Positions 27,248 through 35,869 of a stretch of 45,338 bases of DNA are shown piece by piece (positions within the stretch are counted from its first letter, which is position 1; every line of letters begins with the position of its first letter). The notes under the pieces are model-generated. The model saw only the letters and a list, made by a program, of their open reading frames with translations. It did not search any database and was not told where the DNA came from. This DNA is from Methanomassiliicoccales archaeon (lineage in GTDB: Archaea; Thermoplasmatota; Thermoplasmata; SG8-5): contig JAUWNU010000005.1 of NCBI GenBank assembly GCA_030612505.1, positions 1 through 45,338 of the forward strand, written 5' to 3'. A program made the position numbers and the translations under genes.

Positions 27248-28363
27248 ATGAAGCTGCCAGAGCCACTGGAGAAAATCAAAGACATCAAGCATGCAAAATT
27301 AATTGGTCTAGCAACAACCCTCACTTTGGATATTGTGTTGATGGCCTTTGCACTGTTCTTCATGGACCCATATACTGGCTATTATATTCTTATGATAGGC
27401 CTGGTGGCCATTAGTTTTGCTACGCTCTATATTTTTGGATGGAGGAAAGGAAAGCAACTGGTCATAGTTGGAATTGGTATCTTCATATTAATCGGGGCAA
27501 TCTGGGGGCCCATGAAGGTCCATTATGATTATGGGTTGCCAGAGCCAGAATCAACTCAGTCATATTCACATATAAACTGGTTCACAAGAAGTATCACCGA
27601 ACTGGATATTGGCAATTACTCGGTAGACGGGACTGTTTACGCAGAAAACGTGGGCATCTATGAAACAGGAGGGGTGGTATATGCCCTGGACAATGGAACT
27701 CTGACACCCTATCAGGGCGCGGTTGGAGAGACCTATGAATTCCGAATAACCCTGTATTCCAATGGAACATTTACTACGCAGCCAGAGGTCATGGTGGCAT
27801 ATGCATCTTCTGCTTTCGGAGAAATCAGCACAGAGTTCATGGAGCCGGTTGATGCCAATGATACAATCTATGAAGATGGAAAGGAATTCTATTACAATGC
27901 AACATTTGACAAGCCAGGCATTTATTCCCACACATTCAGCGTGAACTTCCAGGGAGAGCACAGGAACAGCCTCAATACCACAGTTGAGTTTGGACCCCTG
28001 GTAGGCGACGAGTCAGAAAGTTATGGAAGATACGCACTTATTGGCATACCATCGATGTTCTGCAATATCGGAATGCTGTTTATCATTCTGGTGCTGCTAT
28101 ACTGGTGGATAGGAACAGCAAAGGAAAAACGCAAGGCCTGGGATCTGGACCTTATTGAGAAGGAAGAAGAAGGGGAAAAAGAACTGGCTGATGATGGTGG
28201 TGATGATGACGACAAACCGTTCACCTGCGACCAGTGCGGGGCCAGCGTCGGCACGGATGATAATTTCTGCCCCAAGTGCGGGGATCGATTTGATGAACTT
28301 GAGGACGATGAATTAGAGGTCATACCAGCTGAAGGCATTGGGGAGCCAAAGAAAGATTCTTGA
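27248..28363 (+). CDS. Membrane protein with extracellular beta domain and C-terminal zinc ribbon
   Basis: The start at 27248 gives 371 residues. Three hydrophobic segments come first (about 22-42, 48-65 and 72-92). A beta-rich domain of about 180 residues with N-x-T/S sequons follows and probably faces outside. A further membrane helix (about 270-292, MFCNIGMLFIILVLLYWWIG) leads to a charged cytoplasmic tail ending in a zinc ribbon CDQCG...CPKCG (about 327-348). Acidic runs flank the ribbon. I do not recognise the family. The layout suggests a sensor or assembly factor that couples an outside domain to a cytoplasmic metal-binding module. Confidence 0.7.
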   Translation: MKLPEPLEKIKDIKHAKLIGLATTLTLDIVLMAFALFFMDPYTGYYILMIGLVAISFATLYIFGWRKGKQLVIVGIGIFILIGAIWGPMKVHYDYGLPEPESTQSYSHINWFTRSITELDIGNYSVDGTVYAENVGIYETGGVVYALDNGTLTPYQGAVGETYEFRITLYSNGTFTTQPEVMVAYASSAFGEISTEFMEPVDANDTIYEDGKEFYYNATFDKPGIYSHTFSVNFQGEHRNSLNTTVEFGPLVGDESESYGRYALIGIPSMFCNIGMLFIILVLLYWWIGTAKEKRKAWDLDLIEKEEEGEKELADDGGDDDDKPFTCDQCGASVGTDDNFCPKCGDRFDELEDDELEVIPAEGIGEPKKDS

Positions 28364-28451
28364 ACTTCAAAAAAGGAGAGTGAAACGTGAAAATATGCAT
28401 ATATATCACAGTTTTTCACGAAATGCCGGCTTTGAAGAAGGCGGCATAATA

Positions 28452-29354
28452 ATGAGAATATTCCGGGCCTACAATGTCTGGCCAGATTTTCCATCTATTT
28501 CTCTTAGCGGCGAAGCCTGCGCCCTGAACTGCAAGCATTGCGGTAAAGTTTATCTGAAAGACATGGAACCTGCTATTTCTCCCGAGGAATTGGTTCAGCT
28601 ATGCCAGCATCATAAAGAAAAGGGTGCTAATGGAATTTTATTATCTGGCGGTTGCGATTCCAAAGGTAATTTACTTTATCTCAAAAAATTCTTGTCAGCA
28701 ATACGGCAAATTCACGAAATGGGCTTGATAATCAAACTTCATACTGGCTTTGTTGATAAAGAACTTGCAGAGACCATAGCCAGTGCTGGTGTGGATATAG
28801 CATCCCAAGAGATGGTTGGCGATGCTGGCACAATAAAGAAAATATTTGGCATTGATGCTTCACCGGAAGATTATTTGGCTACCTTTCAGAACCTTCAGAA
28901 GGCGGGAATACCGCATATCTGCCCACATATTTGCGTGGGGCTGGATGAGGGAAATCTCAAGGGCGAAATAAATGCCCTTGAAATGCTAAGCCAGTATATT
29001 ACTATAAGCACACTGGCAATCATTGTTCTGCGGCCAACAAAAGGCACTGCTCTCTCCAATATTCCGCCTCCTAGTGGGGATGATGTGGAGAAGGTTGTTA
29101 CTTATGCCAGAAAGTTATTTCCTGACATCAAAATCATTCTTGGGGCATTGCGGCCCAGGGGCTCCGAGGAAACAGGTGGAAAGGCTCAGCGCCTAGACAT
29201 CGAGATGGGCGCATTAAGAGGCGGCATTGACGGTGCGGAAGTGCCTTCCCAGGAAATGCTGGACGCTGCTGTTTCAATGGATTTTTCAATTAAAAAAATT
29301 CAGGCCTATGGGGTTCTGCCGGTGGATTATGAGGGTAGAGTTAGAACAGATTAA
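28452..29354 (+). CDS. Radical SAM protein (biotin-synthase-like, uncharacterised archaeal group)
   Basis: ATG 28452 (300 residues) is chosen: the first residues MRIFRAYNVWP lead straight into the core and GGCGG lies upstream. The frame is open from 28338. The [4Fe-4S]/SAM motif is CALNCKHC (CxxxCxxC, about 22-29), followed by the GILLSGGCDSKG glycine-rich strand and a TIM-barrel pattern (LHTGFVD, ICPHICVGLD, LRPTKGTALS). There is no extra Cys cluster at the C terminus. It resembles the archaeal homologues of biotin synthase (COG1856-like); the substrate is unknown. It starts 88 bases after the membrane protein gene. Confidence 0.82.
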   Translation: MRIFRAYNVWPDFPSISLSGEACALNCKHCGKVYLKDMEPAISPEELVQLCQHHKEKGANGILLSGGCDSKGNLLYLKKFLSAIRQIHEMGLIIKLHTGFVDKELAETIASAGVDIASQEMVGDAGTIKKIFGIDASPEDYLATFQNLQKAGIPHICPHICVGLDEGNLKGEINALEMLSQYITISTLAIIVLRPTKGTALSNIPPPSGDDVEKVVTYARKLFPDIKIILGALRPRGSEETGGKAQRLDIEMGALRGGIDGAEVPSQEMLDAAVSMDFSIKKIQAYGVLPVDYEGRVRTD

Positions 29355-29564
29355 TTATTCCTCATAGTCGTAGCAATCTTCTTCCCCAGGACATTCGAAC
29401 TTGCCATGCTTCTTGCAGTACCCGTCTCCCCTGAGATGCTTGCATCCGCTAAGTTTTGGTCCTCTGGTAGAATCTAGGCACTTATCTCCGATACATCCGA
29501 ATCCCTTGTACTTGCCCTGGCAGATACCTTCTTCGTCGAGGTGCCTGCAATCGACCTGGCTCAC
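29355..29564 (-). CDS. Small Cys-rich protein with a duplicated C4 motif
   Basis: The protein has 69 residues. Two copies of C-x-HL-x(4)-G-x-C...C-x-G-x(2,3)-C (Cys 6, 15, 24, 29 and 41, 49, 58, 64) make eight cysteines in tandem, suitable for two zinc or Fe-S sites. It overlaps the upstream gene by 4 bases (ATGA) and is convergent with the radical SAM gene. The upstream protein carries a third version of the motif. Function unknown. Confidence 0.65.
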   Translation of the reverse strand: MSQVDCRHLDEEGICQGKYKGFGCIGDKCLDSTRGPKLSGCKHLRGDGYCKKHGKFECPGEEDCYDYEE

Positions 29565-29908
29565 TTCAATGTCTCCATGTGTTCGGCCAGCGCATTATGA
29601 TAATGCTCGGCAGTGGCACAACTACCGGATTTACAGCCATCCGCTCCTCCGGTACAGTAGAATCTCTGGTAATGGGGGCAGTAAACTCCCATCCACTGGC
29701 TCATAGAATCATCCACTTGCTTATCCTGAACAACTATGGTACTGAGCTTTAATTCTGGCATTGTGGCCTTCCCTGCGACCACATTTTCAGAACTATGCTG
29801 AGGCTTGTTAAGAAATTCGCAATCATCCTCGCCAACACAGAATGGTTTCTCCATCTGGCTATTGGCACAAAGACCACCTCTGTAATAATACTTGCATGAC
29901 ATTCGCAT
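29561..29908 (-). CDS. Cys-rich protein related to its small neighbour
   Basis: Start 29908 (115 residues) fits a TATA-like TTTATATC near 29955-29962. The frame open to 29998 would add an unlikely hydrophobic leader across the promoter. The N-terminal CKYYYRGGLC...FCVGEDDC repeats the C-x(8)-C-x(8,9)-C-x(4,5)-C pattern of the 69-residue protein. The C-terminal half has YCPHY, FYCTGG and CKSGSC (five further Cys). The two genes form a two-gene operon and probably arose by duplication. Metal binding is likely; role unknown. Confidence 0.6.
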   Translation of the reverse strand: MRMSCKYYYRGGLCANSQMEKPFCVGEDDCEFLNKPQHSSENVVAGKATMPELKLSTIVVQDKQVDDSMSQWMGVYCPHYQRFYCTGGADGCKSGSCATAEHYHNALAEHMETLK

Positions 29909-30092
29909 CCCAATCCTTGCTCTTGCGAGCGAACCTATATAGGCTGAAATAGATATAAATGTTTCGATTGAAAAAATAAAATGCTGGATTAATAACAAAA
30001 ATCTAGATTAGGCCATGAACAATGATGGGAAAGATATATCTATATGAGAAACATTACGTAATCTTGATAGAGCACAGGGGATTGATGCTTAA

Positions 30093-30455
30093 ATGGCTAA
30101 TATAATGGCACTAGAGGAGATACTGGATAATATAAAACAAACCGGAGCCGTAACCGATGCGGTTCTAGTATCTAGAAGCGGTATGCATATTGCCGGCAAG
30201 GTTCCTTCAGGCGCACATGCAGAGACCTTTGTAGCCATGTCTGCGATTCTTATGGGTGCGGCAGAAACATCAACTTCCGAGCTAAAAGAGAACCTAAAAA
30301 TCGTCACAATAATACTTGAAAGATCTAAAGTGGCAATTGGAGTTGTCAGCCCCAAAGCAGTTTTAGTTTTAAAATCCGAGTTAACAGAATCAGACGAACA
30401 TCTTCTGGAGATACTGTCTGGTAATATCCCAAAGTTCGAGCGCGCATTAGAATAA
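30093..30455 (+). CDS. Roadblock/LC7-domain protein
   Basis: The protein has 120 residues and fits the roadblock/LC7 (longin-like) fold end to end: an N-terminal helix, VTDAVLVSRSGMHIAGKVPS as the central hairpin, a helix AETFVAMSAILMGAA, then strands KIVTIILERSKVAIGVVSP. In archaea and bacteria these small proteins act with Ras-like GTPases or as dimerising regulators. No GTPase gene lies next to it. A pair of hairpins follows the stop. Confidence 0.85.
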   Translation: MANIMALEEILDNIKQTGAVTDAVLVSRSGMHIAGKVPSGAHAETFVAMSAILMGAAETSTSELKENLKIVTIILERSKVAIGVVSPKAVLVLKSELTESDEHLLEILSGNIPKFERALE

Positions 30456-30457
30456 TT

Positions 30458-30537
30458 ATCTTCTGTCTTTAGAGGTGGTTCCTCTAAATCAAGAAGATAT
30501 ATCTTCGGTCTTTAGGGGTAAATCCCCTAAATCAAGA
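30458..30537. repeat. Tandem pair of covarying hairpins between convergent genes
   Basis: Two ~43-base units follow each other. Hairpin 1 is TTTAGAGG-TGGTT-CCTCTAAA (30468-30488) and hairpin 2 is TTTAGGGG-TAAAT-CCCCTAAA (30511-30531). Each is preceded by ATCTTCnGTC and followed by TCAAGAA, which can extend the stem. The stems differ by a compensatory change (A-T to G-C). They lie between the roadblock gene and the convergent metG and probably act as bidirectional terminators or processing signals. Confidence 0.65.
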
Positions 30538-30546
30538 AAATTAGAT

Positions 30547-32697
30547 TTACTTTATTTTTGCACCAGGACCTAGATTCTTATCTGTTCCGATGTTTTTACC
30601 ATCCACAGTAAATGGAATAAACTTGCTGCCAATAATAGCTCCCGCATAGCCATCATGACCAACCTCAAGAGTGTATTTTAAGAAATCTGGAAATTCAATC
30701 TGTTTTGCCTTGGTTGTCCCATCAAGCTGAGTTCCTGGCTCTGCGCTTTCCGGCGGTAAAAGTAATGAAACTACATCGCCTTCAGAAGCTGCAAGTAACA
30801 TACCCTCAGACATGATGCCTCTGAGCTTTGCTGGCTTGAGATTGCACACCACAACAATATTCTTGCCTACGAATTCCTCCAGGGAATAATGCTCTTTCAG
30901 ACCGGCGCAAAGTTGACGGTTTTCCTGGCCCAGGCTGACATTTAAAACTATTAATTTGTCAGCATTTGGATGGTCATTGGCCTCTATAACTTTACCGATT
31001 CTCAGGTCTAACTTGTCTAATGTCATTTTGGGCTCCTTTTGAGGTTCATCAACTGGCTCATCTTTTTTTGGTGGGTCTAATTTCTTAAACATTGGCTCTG
31101 GTCTTTCAAGCTTTGTTCCTGATTTCGGGGGTACAAGTGCGTCCTCCCAGCTAGCCTCATATATCTGGCCATCTTCGCCAAGCGCGTTCCACAATTTCTG
31201 GGATGAGAACGGAAGGTATGGCGCGAAGATAATTGCCAGCGCCTTTGAAATGCATATTGAGGTGTAAAGAGTTGCGGCACAATCTTCTCTTGAAGCTTTC
31301 AATTGCTTCCAGGGTGCCTGTGCGTCTATGTACTGATTGCCGAACCTGGCAAGTTCCATTGCCCGCTTTATGCCCATCTTGAACTCGCATTTTTCAATAT
31401 GCTGGGCTACTTCTTCCAAGGCTGATTTAATAGCCTTTTCTGCTTCCGGGTTCAGCGGAGCATCCGGTATCTCGCCAAAGTTCTTTTGCGTGAAACTTAA
31501 AGTCCGATGAACAAAATTGCCGTAGGTTGCCACGAGCTCGGAATTATTCCGGGTAACAAAGTCCTCCCAGGTGAAGTCTGCATCCCGATTCTCCGGCATT
31601 GTGGTTGCCATGTAATAACGCATTGCGTCAGGGTCATATTCCTCAACAATATCCTTGATTGAGACTGAAACTCCTCTTGATTTTGAGAATTGCTGACCTC
31701 CAAATTTCAGGAATGCATTCGCCGGAACATCGTATGGTAGGTTCAAGTCCCACTCAAGGGCACTGACAACTGCCGGCCAGAATATTGTGTGAAACGGTAT
31801 ATTGTCTTTACCAAGGAAGTAATAATGCTTGCAATCTGGGTTCTTCCAGAAACTGTCCAGCTTTGCCTGGTCAAGGTTGCCGTTTTCATCCATGGCCCAC
31901 TTTACTGCCATTGTGTAATATCCCATGAATGCCTCGAACCAGACATATATTCTCTTATCATCATGACCATCAATTGGAATTTTAATGCCATAAGTAGTAT
32001 CACGAGTAACCGGCCGGTCCTTTAGCCCCCCTTCCAGGAACATTCTTGAGAAATTGAGAACATGAGGGCGCCAGTAATCTTTATCAGCCATCCATTTTTT
32101 CAGTGGTTCTTCTAATGCGCTGAGTTTGAAAAAGAAATGATTGCGCTTGACAAATTCAGGAGTGGAGCCGCAGGTTGTGCATCTTAGATTGATTAAAAGG
32201 TCTGGGTCCATGAGCTTCCCGCATTCTTCACATTGGTCGCCTCTGGCATTCTCATAATGGCAGAATGGGCATTCCCCTTCAACGTACCGGTCTGGAAGAG
32301 TTCTATCACATTTGCTGCAGAATGGCAGTTCCATTTCTTTCTCGTAGAGATGGCCAGTCTCATGCAATCTCAGAAATAATTTCTGGACAATGGCAATGTG
32401 GTCAGGGTCTTCGGTACTGTGAAACTCGGTGAATTTAACCCCGAAATCGTCAAAGGCCTTGACATTTAATTGATGATATTTTTCTGCTAATTCCTCTGGT
32501 CTCAGGCCTTCCTTCTCGGCCCTCACTGTCACCGGAGTGCCGTGCATATCAGAGCCAGACACCATTAAAACTTCGTTTCCACGCATGATATGATATCTGC
32601 GAAATATGTCCGGCGGCAGATTGCAGCCTGCCATGTGGCCCACATGAATGGGACCGTTGGCGTATGGCCAGGCGACTCCTATGAATATTTTTGACAT
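30547..32697 (-). CDS. metG: Methionyl-tRNA synthetase
   Basis: ATG 32697 (716 residues) begins MSKIFIGVAWPYANGPIHVG, the standard start of MetRS; the frame runs 9 codons further up. It carries HVGH in place of HIGH, two zinc knuckles in the CP domain (CSKC/CPFC and CEEC/CTTC), the FSKSRG version of KMSKS, an anticodon-binding helical domain, and a C-terminal EMAP/Trbp111-type tRNA-binding domain (about 610-716, LDLRIGKVIEANDHPNADKL). It charges tRNA-Met. The fused tRNA-binding domain is common in some archaeal and bacterial MetRS. Confidence 0.97.
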   Translation of the reverse strand: MSKIFIGVAWPYANGPIHVGHMAGCNLPPDIFRRYHIMRGNEVLMVSGSDMHGTPVTVRAEKEGLRPEELAEKYHQLNVKAFDDFGVKFTEFHSTEDPDHIAIVQKLFLRLHETGHLYEKEMELPFCSKCDRTLPDRYVEGECPFCHYENARGDQCEECGKLMDPDLLINLRCTTCGSTPEFVKRNHFFFKLSALEEPLKKWMADKDYWRPHVLNFSRMFLEGGLKDRPVTRDTTYGIKIPIDGHDDKRIYVWFEAFMGYYTMAVKWAMDENGNLDQAKLDSFWKNPDCKHYYFLGKDNIPFHTIFWPAVVSALEWDLNLPYDVPANAFLKFGGQQFSKSRGVSVSIKDIVEEYDPDAMRYYMATTMPENRDADFTWEDFVTRNNSELVATYGNFVHRTLSFTQKNFGEIPDAPLNPEAEKAIKSALEEVAQHIEKCEFKMGIKRAMELARFGNQYIDAQAPWKQLKASREDCAATLYTSICISKALAIIFAPYLPFSSQKLWNALGEDGQIYEASWEDALVPPKSGTKLERPEPMFKKLDPPKKDEPVDEPQKEPKMTLDKLDLRIGKVIEANDHPNADKLIVLNVSLGQENRQLCAGLKEHYSLEEFVGKNIVVVCNLKPAKLRGIMSEGMLLAASEGDVVSLLLPPESAEPGTQLDGTTKAKQIEFPDFLKYTLEVGHDGYAGAIIGSKFIPFTVDGKNIGTDKNLGPGAKIK

Positions 32698-32727
32698 TGG
32701 TAATCTGCCGAGAATATGAAGCATAGG

Positions 32728-32740
32728 ATTTAAAAGTAAT
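32728..32740. promoter_or_regulatory. TATA box shared by divergent metG and phosphotransferase genes
   Basis: ATTTAAAAGTAAT reads as a TATA element both ways. On the minus strand TTTTAAAT lies about 30 bases before the metG ATG (leader of only a few bases). On the plus strand it lies about 35 bases before the start at 32770, which has AGAGGG as Shine-Dalgarno. Confidence 0.45.
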
Positions 32741-32769
32741 CTGTCCTATATAGCCTGAAGAGGGAAAAA

Positions 32770-33660
32770 ATGGATATTGGAGACTGCCGCAGGATAATCG
32801 AAGCCTGTTTTCCGGATTTTATTGTGCAGGATATCCGGTCGATGCAGCAGGGCTGGGACTCTTTCGTGGTATTGGTCAACAGCAGTCATGTCTTCAGGTT
32901 CCCGCTGCGCCCGCAAACAGAGAGATGCCTGAGGTCGGAGATACGGCTGCTCCCCCAGCTGTCGGAGGTTCTGCCCGTTGCAATCCCAGAATTCGAGTAT
33001 GTCTGGCAGGGGGATGACAAGCAGTCACTGGCCTTTGTCGGGTATCCCATCATTCCCGGGACGGCATTGTCGGAATCGCCTCCCTTCAGGTTGAAAAATA
33101 CCGGGCAAATCGCTGAACTCCTGGGCAGGACGCTGGCATCGCTCCATTCCTTCCCTGTGTCAAAGAGTGCGGAAGCAGGGCTCAAACCCGGGTCTGCCGA
33201 ACAGTGGAGGGAATCCTACCGGGAAATGCTGGCCAGGCATGAGAAAAATTCTTTCCCACTCATGGAAGAAAGGCTGCAAAGCAAATGCACAGGTATCTTC
33301 GAGGACTTCCTGGAGCGGGATGATTATTTCACCTTCGAGCCGGTTGTAATACACGGCGACCTGGCCCCTGACGCCCACATCCTATGGGATCCTGAAACCG
33401 AGGACATAACGGGAATAGTGGACTGGGGGGACATGAGAATAGGGGACCCGGCACTGGACTTCACAGGCATTATCAGTGATTGCGGCCCGGATTTCGCCTT
33501 GATGGTATATTCGCATTATGGATTTTGTAATGACCCCACGTTCATGGACAGGGCAGCCTGGTACACAAAATTCTTTGGATTCTATTTCATCGAGTACGGC
33601 CAGATAATCGACGATGACTCATACATTGAATCCGGACTGAAAATGCTGAGAGAGGTATAG
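32770..33660 (+). CDS. Aminoglycoside phosphotransferase (APH)-family kinase
   Basis: The protein has 296 residues. An N-lobe GWDSFVVLVNSSHVFRFPLR resembles APH(2'')-type enzymes, with EIRLLPQL following. The catalytic loop is HGDLAPDAH (about 197-205; Brenner motif, Asp199 as base) and the metal motif is VDWGDMRIGDPALDF (about 218). It phosphorylates a small-molecule hydroxyl with ATP or GTP; resistance to a drug is possible but unproven. Codon use is markedly GC-richer than in the neighbours (many CGG, CTG, GCC, CCC), which suggests recent horizontal transfer. It sits between two native genes. Confidence 0.85.
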   Translation: MDIGDCRRIIEACFPDFIVQDIRSMQQGWDSFVVLVNSSHVFRFPLRPQTERCLRSEIRLLPQLSEVLPVAIPEFEYVWQGDDKQSLAFVGYPIIPGTALSESPPFRLKNTGQIAELLGRTLASLHSFPVSKSAEAGLKPGSAEQWRESYREMLARHEKNSFPLMEERLQSKCTGIFEDFLERDDYFTFEPVVIHGDLAPDAHILWDPETEDITGIVDWGDMRIGDPALDFTGIISDCGPDFALMVYSHYGFCNDPTFMDRAAWYTKFFGFYFIEYGQIIDDDSYIESGLKMLREV

Positions 33661-33662
33661 AA

Positions 33663-34802
33663 TCATTTCAGGGCCTCCCTGGCGATGACCATCTTCTGGA
33701 CCTCGCTGGTGCCCTCATAAATCTCGGTTATTTTTGCCTCACGATAGAATCTTTCCACAGCGTAGTCCTTGGTGTACCCATACCCGCCATGTATCTGGAC
33801 AGCATCGGAAGTAACTTCCCTGGCAATCTTCGAAGCATACAATTTTGCCATTGCACTTTCCTTTGTGAAGGGCTTGCCAGCTTCCTTCAAATATGCAGCA
33901 TGATGAACCAGGAACCTTGCAGCTTCAATCTTGGTCGCCATCTCTGCCAGCATCCACTGTATTGCCTGGAACTTGCCTATTGGTCTGCCGAATTGTTCTC
34001 TCTCTTTGGCGTATTTAATTGACTCGTCCAATGCGCCCTGGGCTATGCCTACTGCCTGAGCAGCAATGCCCATTCTGCTGGCATCCAGTGTTGTCATTCC
34101 TATCTTGAAGCCCTTGCCTTCCTGCCCAAGTAGATTATCCTTGGGAATCCGGCAGTTCTCGAATACCAACTCGGTTGTTGCAGATGCACGGACACCCATC
34201 TTGTCCTCGATTGTTCCGTAGGTATAGCCTGGTGTTCCTTTCTCAACTAAGAATGCACTTAAACCTCGCACTCCCTTAGATAGATCGGTGGACGCAAGAA
34301 TCAGAACTGTATCTGCCTCGGAGCCAGATGTTATGAATATCTTGTTGCCCTGAATAATATACTCGTCACCATCAAGAGTGGCAGTTGTCCGAACTGCACC
34401 TGCATCTGAACCAGCACTTGGTTCGGTGAGTGCGAAAGCTCCCAGTTTATCACCAGCAGCCAGTGGTTTCAGGAATTTCTCTTTCTGGGCATCAGTGCCA
34501 AATAAATAAATCGGATAACAGCAGACCGAATTATGCACAGCCATAATCACGCTGGTTGAGGCGCAGACCTTGGCGATTTCCTCGATTGCCATCATGTAAG
34601 AAATAGTATCAACACCGGCGCCGCCCCATTCCTTGGGAATTGCCATGCCCATGATATTTAGTTGGCCCATTTTCCTGAGAACTGGCCATGGAAATTCTTC
34701 AGTGGCATCAATCTCCTGGGCTATGGGCTTGATCTCGGCCTCTGCAAAACGCTGGACCATGGACTGAACCATCTTCTGCTCCGGGGTATAATTGAAATCC
34801 AT
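33663..34802 (-). CDS. Acyl-CoA dehydrogenase (FAD), second copy
   Basis: ATG 34802 (379 residues) is set by a TATA box ending ~23 bases upstream, giving a leaderless message; it begins MDFNYTPEQ like the first copy. Landmarks are WGGAGVDTISYMMAIEEIAK, ALTEPSAGSDAGAVRTTA, IFITSGSEAD, IHGGYGYTKDYAVERFYR and ITEIYEGTSEVQKMVI, with the catalytic Glu of YEGTSE. Closely similar throughout to 19561-20703. The paired paralogues suggest fatty-acid, branched-chain amino acid or reversed (butyryl-CoA) chemistry. No ETF or hydratase gene is in view. Confidence 0.94.
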   Translation of the reverse strand: MDFNYTPEQKMVQSMVQRFAEAEIKPIAQEIDATEEFPWPVLRKMGQLNIMGMAIPKEWGGAGVDTISYMMAIEEIAKVCASTSVIMAVHNSVCCYPIYLFGTDAQKEKFLKPLAAGDKLGAFALTEPSAGSDAGAVRTTATLDGDEYIIQGNKIFITSGSEADTVLILASTDLSKGVRGLSAFLVEKGTPGYTYGTIEDKMGVRASATTELVFENCRIPKDNLLGQEGKGFKIGMTTLDASRMGIAAQAVGIAQGALDESIKYAKEREQFGRPIGKFQAIQWMLAEMATKIEAARFLVHHAAYLKEAGKPFTKESAMAKLYASKIAREVTSDAVQIHGGYGYTKDYAVERFYREAKITEIYEGTSEVQKMVIAREALK

Positions 34803-34824
34803 CAAGGCAAGGGAATTATCCAAT

Positions 34825-34925
34825 GGATAAAAACTTTCGTTTTTGGGAACCCGTGGGAATTCCCATAGAAGGTTTTTATTAGATTAATTGCATCTACGTA
34901 TTAAGAGAGAAATGTCGTGAGGGAG
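34825..34925. promoter_or_regulatory. Divergent promoters with a perfect 12-bp palindrome
   Basis: TGGGAATTCCCA (34854-34865) is a perfect palindrome, abutted by TGGGAACCC (34844-34852). On the minus strand GTTTTTATCC (34825-34834) is the TATA box of the acyl-CoA dehydrogenase. On the plus strand TTTTTATTAG (34873-34882) and Shine-Dalgarno GAGGGAG (34919-34925) serve the next gene. The palindrome lies upstream of both boxes, where an activator or repressor would bind. Confidence 0.5.
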
Positions 34926-34933
34926 TTCAACAA

Positions 34934-35722
34934 ATGGAAAAGAAATTATTAACTGGATTAATAATATTATCAATAATAATAGCAGCAATCTCGCTAACTT
35001 TGGTATTGTCTAATAAAACAATTGATAATGATATGCCAGTTATTGAATCCGGCATACCAGTTATTGAATCCATAATAATCACACCAGAAAATCCAACAGC
35101 AACTGATATTATTACTATAACAGCAACTATAAAAAATCAAAAACAAATTGACAGGCCCATTTCATATAATGATATTTCATATACAGAAATCATAGGGGCA
35201 AGGATTAATTATTTTAAATTTGGTTCAGTTGGTGGTGTTGGATCAATTCCTTTAAACTATATAAGTGGGAATAATTATTCAATTTCATTTGATCTATTTG
35301 ATGATAATTCTCTGCTATACTTTTTTATCACTGGCTATAACGACACGGGTTATGAAGTGAAATCTGATTGGATTACTGTTTTAATTGGAGAAGAAGTGAA
35401 TACTCCTTGGGATATTCAAATTAATAATATACGTATTGAACCTGAAACACCTTCCTTAGAAACAGGATACCAAGCTTATGCTTCAATAGATAGTGATATT
35501 GATATAACTAATGTGGAATTTTGTTACCTATATGGAGCAAGTGAATCAGGTAGCGGTTCTGGAACTATGAGATTTCAGGATAATGAATATGTGTTTTACG
35601 AATACAGTAATGATTTAGAGATGTATTCAAATGAATTACCTATAAAATGCTGGATAGTCATAAAGAACTCTAACAATCAATATTATTTTTCTGAAAAATC
35701 AACATTTACAGTGTATCCATAA
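34934..35722 (+). CDS. AT-rich secreted or membrane-anchored Ig-like protein
   Basis: The protein has 262 residues. A Lys-rich start and a hydrophobic helix (about 6-25) form a signal anchor. A short internal repeat (MPVIESGIPVIES) leads to two beta-sandwich domains (about 45-150 and 155-262). The first opens with IIITPENPTATDIITITATI, typical of CARDB/Ig-like archaeal surface domains. Base composition is far more AT-rich than the neighbours (many AAT, ATA, TTA codons), suggesting a foreign or fast-evolving gene. No catalytic motif. The Shine-Dalgarno GAGGGAG lies 8 bases upstream. Confidence 0.65.
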   Translation: MEKKLLTGLIILSIIIAAISLTLVLSNKTIDNDMPVIESGIPVIESIIITPENPTATDIITITATIKNQKQIDRPISYNDISYTEIIGARINYFKFGSVGGVGSIPLNYISGNNYSISFDLFDDNSLLYFFITGYNDTGYEVKSDWITVLIGEEVNTPWDIQINNIRIEPETPSLETGYQAYASIDSDIDITNVEFCYLYGASESGSGSGTMRFQDNEYVFYEYSNDLEMYSNELPIKCWIVIKNSNNQYYFSEKSTFTVYP

Positions 35723-35771
35723 TATTAAGTGGTGGAATAGCAGCCAATATTTCTGTTGATGAATAGATTAG

Positions 35772-35811
35772 GCGCCCAGGTCGCCATCCAACTGCCTACG
35801 TGCGTCCTTCT
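35772..35811. repeat. Duplicated 3' end of the neighbouring zinc-finger gene (copy B)
   Basis: This 40-base block matches 35874-35913 at about 35 positions. Read on the minus strand it encodes the same ending, KDARRQLDGDLGA-stop, as the gene beginning at 36166, but is preceded in frame by a stop. It is a remnant partial duplication lying about 100 bases beyond the true stop. The rest of 35723-35869 shows no gene. Confidence 0.7.
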
Positions 35812-35869
35812 ACACCACTTTTTTCTTTGGAACCCGAGCCAGCGCAGAAAATCGCTAAAAAATGGCTGT

